Positions 25,263 to 33,439 of a DNA stretch of 64,000 bases are shown piece by piece (position 1 is the stretch's first letter; each line of letters starts with the position of its first letter). Made by a program: the position numbers and the translations under genes. This DNA comes from Diaminobutyricibacter sp. McL0608. Its GTDB lineage: Bacteria; Actinomycetota; Actinomycetes; Actinomycetales; Microbacteriaceae. The notes beneath the pieces were generated by a model. It made no database searches and was not told the origin of the DNA. It saw only the letters and a program-made list of their open reading frames with translations. The DNA lies in NCBI RefSeq assembly GCF_039613825.1, contig NZ_CP154826.1:2046001-2110000 (forward strand), in the 5' to 3' direction.

Positions 25263-28046
25263 TCAGTCCAGCAGGTGGTGCCCGTAAAACTCGTTCTGTT
25301 GGTCACTGTCGATCACGCCCGGGAAAACGAACGGGTCGATGATCTGACCCGTCCAGGCCTGATACTCGGTGGTCGCCGTCTGGCGGGCGGCCCCAACAAC
25401 GAACGGGCCGGCCAATGACGGCATGCTGCTGTTGCTTTTGACCCCGATCGGGGCGACGGTGTTGTCCTTCACCAACCGCAACTGCTGGGAGACAGAATCC
25501 CAGATGCCCGTCACGAGCACCCACTGGTTGGGGGTAACGCCGAGGAATGTCGCGCAGTTTGGGGTGCCCCCGTTGGTGACGCAGAACTTCCAGTTGCCGC
25601 CGTCTTGACTGAGCGTGACCACCGACCCAGCGGGGCCGGACTGCGATAGCGCCGTTTGAATCCCGGTTGTCGTGGTCGGGTACAGCCAGGCACCCATCGA
25701 GAAGCTGCCGCTCCCCGTCGCCGACGCGGTCGTGGTGTCCGCGTTACCAGACGGGGCGGTAAAGTCCAGTGGACTTCCACTCGGGTACGGGAAAGAGGTG
25801 TGAAGCGCCGGCGCCGTGGACCTGCCCGTCCCGATCGTCAACGGGAGCGAGCTGGGGCCGGAAGGCACAACGGTCTGGCCCGCGCTCAGTTGCACTCCCG
25901 GTTGATCGGTGAGCCAGGCGTAACCGTGCGCATAGTTCACCGCCGTCGACTCGAGCGCGGTCGTCGTCAGCGGGAACGTCGTAAGTGACACGTTGCCGGC
26001 TGCATCCCACGCCGCCACATTCAAGGTGGCGTTTTTATCCGGGGGCGCCACCGTGAGGCTGGCGACACCCGCGGTGACGGCGCAACTGAACACCGCGACC
26101 CCTGTGTCAACCAGAGGGGTCGCGGTGTTACAGGGCACCCCGGTCAGGCTGGTGGCGGCGACCGTCGGAACTGGGGGTGTCGCACCGCCGTTCCACCAAT
26201 ACTCGAACGCCACCGTGTCCGACGAGCTCGTCGCCGTCACCGTGAGGGGCGAACCCACCGTGCCCGTGCCGGCGGTAGCTGTCGGATCGTCCGGTGGTGT
26301 GTTGTCCACCCGGAAATAGCAGGTGTTCGACACAAGCGAGGTAGCGTACTTGTCGGTCGCGTCCACGTTGTACCCGTACGGCACGTTCTCCCTGAAATCC
26401 AAGGGCTGCCATCCGACGGCGTCTGGCGTGATGGCAGGTCCAGGCGCGACCAGCTTTGAGTCCCGATTCGAATACGGCACCAGAGGCGACCCATACAAGG
26501 TATGGAAGTGCGTCGTCAAAAGGTCACCGCTGTCGGCATCGGTGGTCGAGGCGTACGGCACCAACGCGACCGTCTTATCGTTCACCCACGCTGGCGCCGA
26601 CGCATTCGTCGAACAGCCGCGTTGGGGGGTTTGAAACCCTTTCGCGACCGGGGTACCCGGTTTCGTGTCGTAGAGCACATCGAATGTGGCCGCCTGACTG
26701 AAATGACGGCGCGTCAACGTGTCCGTTTCGTCCTGTGCCCGCAACCCGATCTGCACAACACTGCTCCCCGAGTTTGCTGCCCAGATCGCCGCCTGTCCCG
26801 TGTTGAACCCCTCCGACTTCGCTGCCGCACAGGTGCTGCCGTCGGCCAGGCTGAGGGTGTCCTCGAGATGCACCCACTGGTTCGGGTCCGTGTTCCAGGT
26901 GAACCCGGGCGTCGCGACCCCGTACCGCCACGCCTGGATGGGTTTGACCGTGCAGGTGTTCGACCACAGCTCGGTCACGTCGAACCGCGCCGAAATGATG
27001 AATTTGTTGCTCAGTGTGCTGGTCGGGAACTGCCAGAACGCCCGCGACATGTACCCGCCGCCGTTGCCCACCGACTGGATACCTCCAGCCTGGTTCCCGT
27101 TCAGATACGACTGATCCGGGAACGCCCGATCGGTGAACCAGTACGCGTTCGCGCCCGGCTGCCACTCCGGATCCACAAAGATCGGAAAGATCACGCCAGA
27201 GGTTGCCGCAGCGCTGGCCACGCTCAACGAAACCGAATTCGTTCCGGTCGAGAACGGCAATGGCCGCACCTCGGATCCACCGGCCGGACCGTGACCGTCC
27301 GAGCCGGCGCCGGAGGAATCCCACCACGTCGGAGACGCCGACGTCACAACCGACCCATCAGAAGCGGTCGCGGTCACCGACTTTGTCGCGTTCGTGGTCA
27401 CCGAAGCACCTGAAATACCCAACTGCACAGTCTTCAGATTCGGGTTCGCCGCAGCCGTCGCTGTCTTCACCACCAGAACTTCTGACATGCCGGCAGCGGT
27501 CGCGGTCAGCTGCAAATCCACCCCCGGGTACACCTCCGGATAGGTCGCTGTCGCCCCCGCCACCTGAGGAGCCGGAAGGCTTCCACCAGGCCACGTTTCG
27601 GAAACCCACTTGCCAGCGGCGGTCTGCACCTTCGCCATCAGATTCGAACCGCCAGCAGAGAACTCGACCGGCGCGACAGATGCAGCGGGTACGAATAGTC
27701 CGTCCGTCGCTGCCTGCAGAGACAGGTTAACCGGCACCCACGTGGTCCCCTGCTTAACCCGGACTGGCACCGAGGATGCCACCAACTGCATGGACCCGTC
27801 CGGTTGCGCGGAAACCTGCGACAACGGCGTGGTCGTCGCGTCGATCGCAACGGGATGCCCGAACTGCTGTGCGATCATCGTCGCCGTCGCTTCGTCGGTG
27901 GCACGATTCGCATCGGGCACGGCAGGGGCTGCCGCCGTCTGTATGCCAGAGCTGTCGGCCTGGACCGGGGAGGCTCCTATGCCGATCAAACCGACCGTCA
28001 GAATCGCCGCGAGCGACAGGGACCCGACGGAGCCGGCCCTTCGCAT
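25263..28046 (-). CDS. Secreted LamG/DNRLRE-type protein preceding the RHS gene
   Basis: A 927-residue exported protein with a Sec signal peptide (MRRAG, then LAAILTVGLIGIGASPVQA). An N-terminal module typical of actinobacterial RHS-linked surface proteins follows (YPEVYPGVDLQL, IFPIFVDPEWQPG). A DNRLRE-like region comes next (AFWQFPTSTLSNKFIISARFDV), then Ig-like segments (DNTPPDDPTA, WDAAGNVSLTTFPL), and a C-terminal LamG/concanavalin-type jellyroll (FSMGAWLYPTT, NQWVLVTGIWDSV, AWTGQIIDPFVF). It is likely cell-surface or secreted and may help display or release the RHS protein encoded 31 bases downstream. No catalytic residues are seen. Export rather than toxicity is the best reading. Confidence 0.82.
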   Translation of the reverse strand: MRRAGSVGSLSLAAILTVGLIGIGASPVQADSSGIQTAAAPAVPDANRATDEATATMIAQQFGHPVAIDATTTPLSQVSAQPDGSMQLVASSVPVRVKQGTTWVPVNLSLQAATDGLFVPAASVAPVEFSAGGSNLMAKVQTAAGKWVSETWPGGSLPAPQVAGATATYPEVYPGVDLQLTATAAGMSEVLVVKTATAAANPNLKTVQLGISGASVTTNATKSVTATASDGSVVTSASPTWWDSSGAGSDGHGPAGGSEVRPLPFSTGTNSVSLSVASAAATSGVIFPIFVDPEWQPGANAYWFTDRAFPDQSYLNGNQAGGIQSVGNGGGYMSRAFWQFPTSTLSNKFIISARFDVTELWSNTCTVKPIQAWRYGVATPGFTWNTDPNQWVHLEDTLSLADGSTCAAAKSEGFNTGQAAIWAANSGSSVVQIGLRAQDETDTLTRRHFSQAATFDVLYDTKPGTPVAKGFQTPQRGCSTNASAPAWVNDKTVALVPYASTTDADSGDLLTTHFHTLYGSPLVPYSNRDSKLVAPGPAITPDAVGWQPLDFRENVPYGYNVDATDKYATSLVSNTCYFRVDNTPPDDPTATAGTGTVGSPLTVTATSSSDTVAFEYWWNGGATPPVPTVAATSLTGVPCNTATPLVDTGVAVFSCAVTAGVASLTVAPPDKNATLNVAAWDAAGNVSLTTFPLTTTALESTAVNYAHGYAWLTDQPGVQLSAGQTVVPSGPSSLPLTIGTGRSTAPALHTSFPYPSGSPLDFTAPSGNADTTTASATGSGSFSMGAWLYPTTTTGIQTALSQSGPAGSVVTLSQDGGNWKFCVTNGGTPNCATFLGVTPNQWVLVTGIWDSVSQQLRLVKDNTVAPIGVKSNSSMPSLAGPFVVGAARQTATTEYQAWTGQIIDPFVFPGVIDSDQQNEFYGHHLLD

Positions 28047-28571
28047 CTCAGGGCCGTCCTATAGCGATATCAGAGTCTAGATTCGCTGATTTTGGACACA
28101 CCTCAAGCACCAATTGGCACTCCCCTAGAGTCGGACTTCGACGCCCGACTGGGTGTCTGCTGACAACGTAGTGGGTGCCAATCCAGAGACGGAAGCGAGT
28201 TTCCCCAAGATTTGGGAAATGCCCCTCGAACTGGGGTAAACAATCTCGGCGACAAGTGACTGAACTGCACACGTTTCGCTGGGTCACGCCGAGTGCAGAC
28301 GAACTCGCCATGTACGGCAAACTCGCTCCCACAGGCCTACCGGGGACACCCCCTTTTGCCCGCCCAGAGCGACCGCAATCAGAGACGCAATAGGCCGCTC
28401 ACGAATACGCATCTTCACCACTCGAAGACGTTCGCCCTCTCGGTCCTGCACGCACGCCAAGCGACTCGTTCTCGAGTTGGCGTAATGAATCGCAACGTTT
28501 CGCGCCCCTCCTTTCGAAGGCCTCCATTGCTTCGTGCGATTCACGCCTTCGAAAGGGAAGGACGACGATCA
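28047..28571. other. Upstream region of the LamG-RHS operon, no convincing gene
   Basis: This 525-base stretch should contain the promoter of the 25-28 kb operon. I saw no clean -35/-10 pair. It contains a small inverted repeat (TTTCCC ... GGGAAA, about 28201-28220). It also contains a stretch at 28391-28422 (CCGCTCA, ATACGCA, TTCACCACTC) that nearly repeats 16705-16733. The open frames here have no recognisable domain. Confidence 0.55.
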
Positions 28572-28808
28572 ATGAAGTTCCAAAGCACGTCCATCGGGTC
28601 GAGCGTGAATCTGTCGGCGTCTGCGTGGCATGTCGCCTCGATCGCGAACCGTCACACCATGTTTGCCCTCGCGCCGGGCGTGCTGGCAACGGCCGGCTAC
28701 TTCGTCGCCGTCGCAGTCACCACCCTGCACATGACCGCGCCGAATGCTGCATCTATCCTCGGGCGACGCAGCACCGCGCGAACAGGTCGCCGGGTATCGC
28801 GGAAGTAG
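28572..28808 (+). CDS. Possible small membrane peptide
   Basis: A 78-residue ORF with a ribosome binding site-like GGGAAGGA 10-15 bases before the ATG. One hydrophobic stretch (FALAPGVLATAGYFVAVAVTTL, about residues 31-52) and a basic C-terminus (RRSTARTGRRVSRK) are visible. No family is recognised. It could be a small secreted or membrane peptide, or a chance ORF. It stands alone between the RHS operon and the LuxR-type gene, in lower-GC sequence. Confidence 0.35.
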   Translation: MKFQSTSIGSSVNLSASAWHVASIANRHTMFALAPGVLATAGYFVAVAVTTLHMTAPNAASILGRRSTARTGRRVSRK

Positions 28809-28949
28809 GCGGCCGAGTCGGCACCTGCGCGCTCCCACAGCATCGTGCTGCAGAACATATCGCTCTATTTCACTCAACCGAGGAAAGCTGGCCCTGATTC
28901 CCCCTCGTTACCGAAACAGGCATAACGCAGGCTGCTACCAGTCGGCCCG

Positions 28950-29306
28950 GTGAAATTGACGCCTTGTCGTGGTTGTCGATCGCGCGGAGCTCCAAAGTTA
29001 ACAAGACGTGTTGAAGTATTGGTGCTACTCAGCGCGGGTTCGGCACATCGAGACATCGCCGAGACCCTCTTCGTAACCATCCACACTGTGGCGCATCACA
29101 TAACCGCCACGCAAGAAAGATTCGGGGTCAACAGTCGCTACGCTCTGGTCGCGGCCGGTTTCATTTCGGGTGTCCTCAGCGACCAGATATGGCCCCCATG
29201 CTCAACAGGGATTTTGTGCACTCGAATCCCGGCTGGCTCCTCTGAAGCAAAGAACAGGGGCGAGAAGCTGGCATATACCAGGCTTCTCGCCCCCGCCCCT
29301 AAGTGA
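28950..29306 (+). CDS. LuxR-type HTH-domain protein, probably a remnant or orphan regulator
   Basis: A 118-residue protein from a GTG start. Residues 16-70 match a LuxR/GerE DNA-binding domain (LTRRVEVLVLLSAG, DIAETLFVTIHTVAHHI, GVNSRYALVAAG). There is no receiver or other sensory domain, and the last 40 residues look non-conserved, so it may be the 3' remnant of a larger regulator with a frame change at the end. It ends inside a strong terminator. A target near it, such as the divergent secreted-protein set at 29.3-30.1 kb, is possible but not shown. Confidence 0.6.
   Translation: MKLTPCRGCRSRGAPKLTRRVEVLVLLSAGSAHRDIAETLFVTIHTVAHHITATQERFGVNSRYALVAAGFISGVLSDQIWPPCSTGILCTRIPAGSSEAKNRGEKLAYTRLLAPAPK
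29257..29294. terminator. Bidirectional terminator
   Basis: GGGGCGAGAAGC-TGG, a loop CATATA, then CCA-GGCTTCTCGCCCC: a 15-bp stem with a single bulged G. It overlaps the end of the LuxR-type ORF and stands before the convergent small membrane gene at 29315. Confidence 0.85.
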
Positions 29307-29314
29307 GAAGTCGC

Positions 29315-29518
29315 TTAGCTATGTAGGCGCCGCTTTCCGGCGATGTAGTTCACGACCGATGCGAACAGGGCGCCTCCCAATCCAACGCTCAGGACTTGCC
29401 ACAAGGGCCACCCGAAGGTCGAGAAAAGGAACAGCAGACCGGATCCAATAAGCACAAACATGAGGATGCTTGCCACGAGCGGGCTTCCCGCTTGACCTTT
29501 TGCGTTAGACATTTGCAT
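29315..29518 (-). CDS. Small two-helix membrane protein
   Basis: A 67-residue protein with two transmembrane segments (about residues 13-34 and 38-59: PLVASILMFVLIGSGLLFLF, then VLSVGLGGALFASVVNYIAG) and a basic C-terminus. There are two possible ATG codons at 29518 and 29512. Both overlap the end of the hydrophobic reading frame at 29505-29684, the second by 8 bases (ATGTCTAA), indicating translational coupling. No family is recognised. It could stabilise or protect against the hydrophobic product encoded upstream. Confidence 0.6.
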   Translation of the reverse strand: MQMSNAKGQAGSPLVASILMFVLIGSGLLFLFSTFGWPLWQVLSVGLGGALFASVVNYIAGKRRLHS

Positions 29519-29684
29519 CAGATTTTACCGAATTCAGGAGACAGACGATGTAGGTTCCGGCTGCGGTTCCGGCGATGGCAACAGCGGTACCGGCAGCAGT
29601 TACCTGGCCGACCGCGGGTACCCAGATTGCTGTTAGAGCAGTCAGACCGACGCCCCCGGCGGCCACGAGTCCAGCTGCGCTGCC
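29505..29684 (-). pseudogene. Hydrophobic C-terminal extension separated from the Fn3-like protein by an in-frame TAG
   Basis: Directly after the TAG that ends the Fn3-like ORF, the same frame stays open for 59 codons. It encodes a strongly hydrophobic, Gly/Ala-rich sequence (GLVAAGGVGLTALTAIWVPA, then GTAVAIAGTAAGTYIVCLL) ending KSDANV. It reads like a genuine membrane hairpin. Either a nonsense change (CAG or TGG to TAG) cut a longer membrane-anchored protein in two, or the segment is translated on its own from the GTG at 29666. Its stop overlaps the next gene. Confidence 0.5.
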
Positions 29685-30104
29685 CTATTTGATGCAATCG
29701 GCGACTTTCTGCCCTGCAGCATTCTTGTTGCTCGTGGAAACCGCACCCCCTTCCGGATTGAACGCCTGGAGCGTGGAAGTCGAGCCCCCGCCAGCAGCGA
29801 TGATCTGGAATCGGTAGGGACTAGCCGTGGCGTCCTGATAGGGGAAGTTTGCGAAGGAAATCTGGATCGAAGTCGCTGAAGTTGTGAACCCCGCGTACGG
29901 ACCCAAATATCCCTCTTTGGACACGATCACCGTGTACGAGGTCGCTCCTGGTGCAGCGCTCCAGCCCACCGTTGCATAGGACTTCGTGAACGAAACGTGC
30001 GCGTTCGACGGAGCGCCAGCCGCCGCATTTGCGGGAGCGCCAAGCCCCAAAACTAATGTCATTGCCAGCGCGATCGTTGGTCCGATCGCTTTCAGGTGTT
30101 TCAA
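29685..30104 (-). CDS. Secreted fibronectin type III-like protein
   Basis: A 139-residue exported protein with a signal peptide (KHLKAIGPTIALAMTLVLGL, then APANA) and an Fn3-like beta-sandwich (VSFTKSYATVGWSAAPGATSYTVIV, here split for length as SYATVGWSAAPGATSY then TVIVSKEG). The TTG at 30104 is selected because GAAAGGA lies 6-12 bases upstream and the signal peptide then begins at the start; the longer frame upstream is not protein-like. The frame ends at a TAG that is followed by an in-frame hydrophobic extension. It is probably extracellular or surface-bound; the function is unknown. Confidence 0.65.
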   Translation of the reverse strand: MKHLKAIGPTIALAMTLVLGLGAPANAAAGAPSNAHVSFTKSYATVGWSAAPGATSYTVIVSKEGYLGPYAGFTTSATSIQISFANFPYQDATASPYRFQIIAAGGGSTSTLQAFNPEGGAVSTSNKNAAGQKVADCIK

Positions 30105-30250
30105 ATTGATTCCTTTCGAAGCGTCCCTCAACTGACGGGGACTCTTCGAAACTACGAATATCCATACCGAGAAACATGGTATGAATCCATAGGTTTTGAA
30201 CCAGCCTCGGGCGGACGCCGTGTGATGCGATTCCGCCACGTCGGCCTCGC

Positions 30251-30276
30251 GCGATGTCAAGTCACCTTGACATCGC
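30251..30276. promoter_or_regulatory. Perfect 11-bp inverted repeat, probable operator O1
   Basis: GCGATGTCAAG-TCAC-CTTGACATCGC is a perfect 11-bp inverted repeat with a 4-base centre. It covers the -35 hexamer of the promoter for the membrane protein/XRE pair. A second copy of the core with the same 4-base spacing lies at 30303-30320. Confidence 0.75.
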
Positions 30277-30302
30277 CTCCCACTCTGCCTACGATCGACG
30301 TA
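30267..30302 (+). promoter_or_regulatory. Near-consensus promoter giving a leaderless transcript
   Basis: TTGACA (30267-30272), a 17-base spacer and TACGAT (30290-30295). Transcription should begin about 7 bases later, at or next to the ATG at 30302, so the message would be leaderless. This agrees with the absence of a ribosome binding site. Confidence 0.75.
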
Positions 30303-30718
30303 TGACAAGCGACCTTGACACCGGCGGAGAATCGTCGATCGAACTGCGACGCGTTCGCATCTTCCGCATGCGTCTCTGGATCGGAGTCGGCTGTTACCTG
30401 CTCGCGAGCGTCGCGCTCGACGTGCTGGGTCATGCCTCCAGCCCGTGGCGTCTTGTCCTTGCAGTGCTGGCGCTGCTCTTCATGGTCTGGAATGTCGTCG
30501 TCATCGTGCTCCGCGTGCGTCAGCTGGACGAGTACCAGCGCAAGCTCTTCTTCCCCGGCCTGGCGGTGGGCTTCGCCGTTGCGATCTTCGCGGCGATCAC
30601 GCTGGGCACCCTCAACGCTGCCGGGTTCGCCATCCCCGACTCGGGATGGCCCATTGCTCTCATCGGGGTCCTGGCCTGGCAGTTCACCAACATCGTGACC
30701 GGCGCTCCCACGGCCTGA
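30302..30718 (+). CDS. Four-helix membrane protein paired with an XRE regulator
   Basis: A 138-residue protein with four predicted transmembrane helices (IGVGCYLLASVALDVL, LVLAVLALLFMVWNVVVIVL, LAVGFAVAIFAAITLG, WPIALIGVLAWQF) and a conserved-looking loop LDEYQRKLFF. This resembles membrane proteins found beside small XRE regulators (DUF2178-like arrangement). The ATG at 30302 is supported by the promoter position. Its stop overlaps the next start as TGATG. The role is unknown; it may be the regulated target or a membrane signal partner. Confidence 0.75.
   Translation: MTSDLDTGGESSIELRRVRIFRMRLWIGVGCYLLASVALDVLGHASSPWRLVLAVLALLFMVWNVVVIVLRVRQLDEYQRKLFFPGLAVGFAVAIFAAITLGTLNAAGFAIPDSGWPIALIGVLAWQFTNIVTGAPTA
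30303..30320. promoter_or_regulatory. Imperfect inverted repeat, probable operator O2
   Basis: TGACAAG-CGAC-CTTGACA differs from the O1 core (TGTCAAG-TCAC-CTTGACA) by one base in one arm and keeps the 4-base spacing. It lies at the very start of the coding region, so a repressor bound at O1 and O2 would block both initiation and early elongation. Confidence 0.55.
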
Positions 30719-30918
30719 TGGAGAACCTGATCCGTGCGGAGCGCGAACTGCGGGGATGGACCCAGGCCGCGCTCGCCGAACGCCTGGAAGTGTCGCGTCA
30801 GACCGTCGTCGCTCTCGAGACAGGAAGGTACGACCCCTCGCTCCCCCTGGCGTTTCGCATCTCTCGCCTGTTCGACAAGCCGATCGAAGGCCTCTTCACG
30901 CCATCCCACAGCTCCTGA
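30718..30918 (+). CDS. Compact XRE-family transcriptional regulator
   Basis: A 66-residue DNA-binding protein consisting only of a Cro/C1-type HTH: RAERELRGWTQAALAERLEV, then SRQTVVALETGRYDPSLPLA and FRISRLFDKPIEGLF. These short regulators usually repress their own operon. It is translationally coupled to the membrane protein before it (TGATG). The two inverted repeats at the promoter are its probable binding sites. It is convergent with the histidine kinase gene, 19 bases away. Confidence 0.9.
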   Translation: MENLIRAERELRGWTQAALAERLEVSRQTVVALETGRYDPSLPLAFRISRLFDKPIEGLFTPSHSS

Positions 30919-30937
30919 CAGAGCCGCAGCTCGGCAC

Positions 30938-32032
30938 TCACCGATCGACGTGAGCCGGTGTGGCGGGCAGCTCCACCGTGACGCGAAGCCCACCGTCGGC
31001 GCGAGGGACGAGGGCGAGGGTCCCGTCGTGCGCCCGCGTGATGCTATCGACGATCGCGAGGCCGAGACCCACCCCGGCATTGTCGGCGTGAACGCGTTCG
31101 GTGGCGCGCTGGAACGGCTCGGTGAGTGTCGGGACCAGCTCCGGAGCGAGCCACTCCCCTGTGTTCTCGACACAGAGCGTCACCGACCCCGGACGAGCCG
31201 CGGTGGTCACCCAGACCGTGCCACCTTCGGGACGATTGTGGACGATCGCGTTATGCACGAGATTCGTCGTCAGCTGCAGAAGGAGCGCCTCCGATCCGAC
31301 CAGCGGCGTGATCTCTCCGGAGGGCTCGAGGGTCACTCCCAGCCTCTCGGCGAGAGGGAGAAGCGTCTCGGTGGCCTCGTCGACCAGGAGGGACAGGTCG
31401 ACGTGTTCTCGGACGTGGGATCGCTGGTCGGACCTGCTGAGCAGCAGCAGCGCTTCAGTGAGGGCTATCGCCCGTGTGTTGACCGCGCTCAGTCGTTCTA
31501 CGAGCACGCCGATGTCCTGGTCGGGGTCGTTGCGGGCGACCTCGAGAAGGGTCTGGGTGATCGCGAGCGGAGTACGCAACTCGTGCGAAGCGTTGGCCGC
31601 GAACCGTTTCTGCTCCGCGACCTGCGCCTCGAGCCGGGCGAGCATCGCATCGAACGCGTCGGCTAGCTCGCGGAACTCATCCTGGCGCCCCGGCAGCCGG
31701 ATGCGATGGGCGAGCGATCCGTTCGCGGCCACGCGTGTGGCGTCGGTGATCCGCACCAGCGGTGCGAGGATGCGGCCCGCGATGATCCAGCCTCCCACCA
31801 GTCCGAACGCCAGCAGCAGGAGGAGTGCCCAGGTCGCTGCCGGAGCGAAGGCCCGTACCAGGTCGTCGCGGCCGGGCACGAATCCACTCTGCGTCACGAC
31901 CGCCCTGGCCGGCACGTATCGCAGGAGGAACACCCACACCGCGGCGAGCAGCAATGCACCCGCGAGCATGAGGAATCCCGCGTAGCTGAGGGTGAGTTTG
32001 AGGCGGATGCTCAGCCCGGGCTCCCTACCCAC
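30938..32032 (-). CDS. Sensor histidine kinase
   Basis: A 364-residue membrane kinase. It has a transmembrane helix near residues 14-38, a short extracellular loop, a second helix (67-88) and a HAMP linker (RILAPLVRITDATRVAANGS). The dimerisation domain carries the phospho-accepting His150 (NASHELRTPLA). The ATPase domain has an N box (TNLVHNAIVHN, about 256-266) and a G box (GVGLGLAIVDS). The GTG start overlaps the response regulator stop by 8 bases, so the two are made together. The signal is unknown; adjacent vanY and vanZ homologues suggest a cell-envelope signal, by inference only. Confidence 0.92.
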   Translation of the reverse strand: MGREPGLSIRLKLTLSYAGFLMLAGALLLAAVWVFLLRYVPARAVVTQSGFVPGRDDLVRAFAPAATWALLLLLAFGLVGGWIIAGRILAPLVRITDATRVAANGSLAHRIRLPGRQDEFRELADAFDAMLARLEAQVAEQKRFAANASHELRTPLAITQTLLEVARNDPDQDIGVLVERLSAVNTRAIALTEALLLLSRSDQRSHVREHVDLSLLVDEATETLLPLAERLGVTLEPSGEITPLVGSEALLLQLTTNLVHNAIVHNRPEGGTVWVTTAARPGSVTLCVENTGEWLAPELVPTLTEPFQRATERVHADNAGVGLGLAIVDSITRAHDGTLALVPRADGGLRVTVELPATPAHVDR

Positions 32033-32717
32033 GCTCGCCTTCCATGGCGCCGACCGGTCCCGAATCGATGCGGTAGCCGGCGCCGGCCACGGTGGAGATG
32101 ATCCAGGGCTCCCCGAGTCGTTTGCGAAGCGCGGATACGGTGATGCGCACGGCGTTGGTGAACGGGTCGGCGTTCACATCCCAGGCGCGCTCGAGAAGTT
32201 CTTCCGAACTGATGACACCGCCTTCCGCTGAGACGAGGACCTCGAGCACAGCGAACTGCTTGCGAGTGAGCGGCACGTAGCGGCCATTGCGGTAGACCTC
32301 ACGACGGAACGGGTCCAGGCGCAGACCCGCGAGCTCACGAACGGGTGGCCGGTTGTGCGCGCGTCTGCGGTCGAGAGCGCGGAGCCGGAGCACGAGCTCG
32401 CGAAGCTCGAAGGGCTTCGTGAGGTAGTCGTCCGCCCCGAGCTCGAACCCGGACGCCTTGTCGTCGAGTCGATCGGCAGCAGTGAGCATGAGGATGGGCA
32501 TGCCGCTGCCCGAAGCGACGATGCTGCCTGCGATCTCATCACCCGAGGGCCCGGGGATGTCGCGATCGAGAACGGCGATGTCGTATGCGTTGATGCTCAG
32601 CAGCTCCAACGCGCTGTCACCATCGCCGGCGATGTCGGCCGCGATCGCCTCGAGGCGCAGCCCATCACGGATGGCCTCTGCCAGGTAAGGTTCGTCCTCG
32701 ACGATCAGCACTCGCAC
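32025..32717 (-). CDS. OmpR/PhoB-type response regulator
   Basis: A 230-residue regulator with a receiver domain (acidic residues near VEDEP, phospho-acceptor Asp51 in AVLDRDIPG, Lys101 in LTKPF) and a C-terminal winged helix (LTRKQFAVLEVLVSAEGG, then VRITVSALRKRLG). It is the first gene of the two-component pair. It diverges from the vanY homologue at 32804 across 86 bases, which makes that pair a likely target. Confidence 0.95.
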   Translation of the reverse strand: MRVLIVEDEPYLAEAIRDGLRLEAIAADIAGDGDSALELLSINAYDIAVLDRDIPGPSGDEIAGSIVASGSGMPILMLTAADRLDDKASGFELGADDYLTKPFELRELVLRLRALDRRRAHNRPPVRELAGLRLDPFRREVYRNGRYVPLTRKQFAVLEVLVSAEGGVISSEELLERAWDVNADPFTNAVRITVSALRKRLGEPWIISTVAGAGYRIDSGPVGAMEGERG

Positions 32718-32803
32718 GCCTCAATGCTACGAGTCCGCGCATATCGTCGAGATATCGAAATCCGCGTACGCGACGGCAACACTGCGCAGGCTTGGCTGAG
32801 AGC

Positions 32804-33439
32804 ATGTCCTTCAGCAAAAGAACCCGCACGCCCGGTCGTCGTACCCGAACGAGAGTCTTCGCCGGTGTGGCGGTCGGCCTGGTGGTGCTCGCTGCGGCGA
32901 CCGTCGCGGCCCTTGGCGGCCTGCCGTCGGCGCACTTGTCTTTGCCGGCAGCGCTCGATCACATCGCCGCCGGGGCTGGTCGCTCTCTCGGGGCGGACGG
33001 CAGCGTCCCTGACGGCGTGACCGTCTTCGACGACAGGTACGCTGCGGTGACCAAACTTCGTCGCGATCTGCTCGACGCGGTCAGGGCGGCCGCGACGGAT
33101 GCTGCCCATGACGGCGTCACGTTCTACGTCAACAGCGGCTGGCGCTCCCCCTCGTATCAGAACCAATTGCTGCGCGAAGCTGTCGCGGAATACGGCTCTG
33201 CAGCCGAGGCCGCCCGATGGGTGGCCACCGCGCAGACGTCCCCCCACGTGCAGGGGAAGGCGATCGACATCGGCGAGTGGGACGCCGCTACCTGGCTCTC
33301 CGATCACGGCGCCGCCTACGGGCTGTGCCAGATCTATGCCAACGAGCCCTGGCACTTCGAGCTCCGTCCCGGAGCCCTCGACGACGGGTGCCCGGACATG
33401 TACGCCGACCCGACGTACGATCCGCGGATGAAGCAGTGA
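32804..33439 (+). CDS. VanY-like D-alanyl-D-alanine carboxypeptidase, membrane anchored
   Basis: A 211-residue protein with a basic N-terminus, one transmembrane or signal-anchor segment (VFAGVAVGLVVLAAATVAAL) and an extracellular peptidase M15B domain. Zinc and catalytic motifs are visible: GWRSPSYQNQLLRE, SPHVQGKAIDIG (the SxHxxGxAxD pattern) and EPWHFEL. It trims the terminal D-Ala of peptidoglycan stems. The ATG at 32804 is chosen over an in-frame TTG four codons earlier. Coupled with the vanZ homologue (GTGA overlap) and divergent from the two-component system, it resembles a partial glycopeptide-tolerance set; no vanHAX genes are present. Confidence 0.88.
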   Translation: MSFSKRTRTPGRRTRTRVFAGVAVGLVVLAAATVAALGGLPSAHLSLPAALDHIAAGAGRSLGADGSVPDGVTVFDDRYAAVTKLRRDLLDAVRAAATDAAHDGVTFYVNSGWRSPSYQNQLLREAVAEYGSAAEAARWVATAQTSPHVQGKAIDIGEWDAATWLSDHGAAYGLCQIYANEPWHFELRPGALDDGCPDMYADPTYDPRMKQ

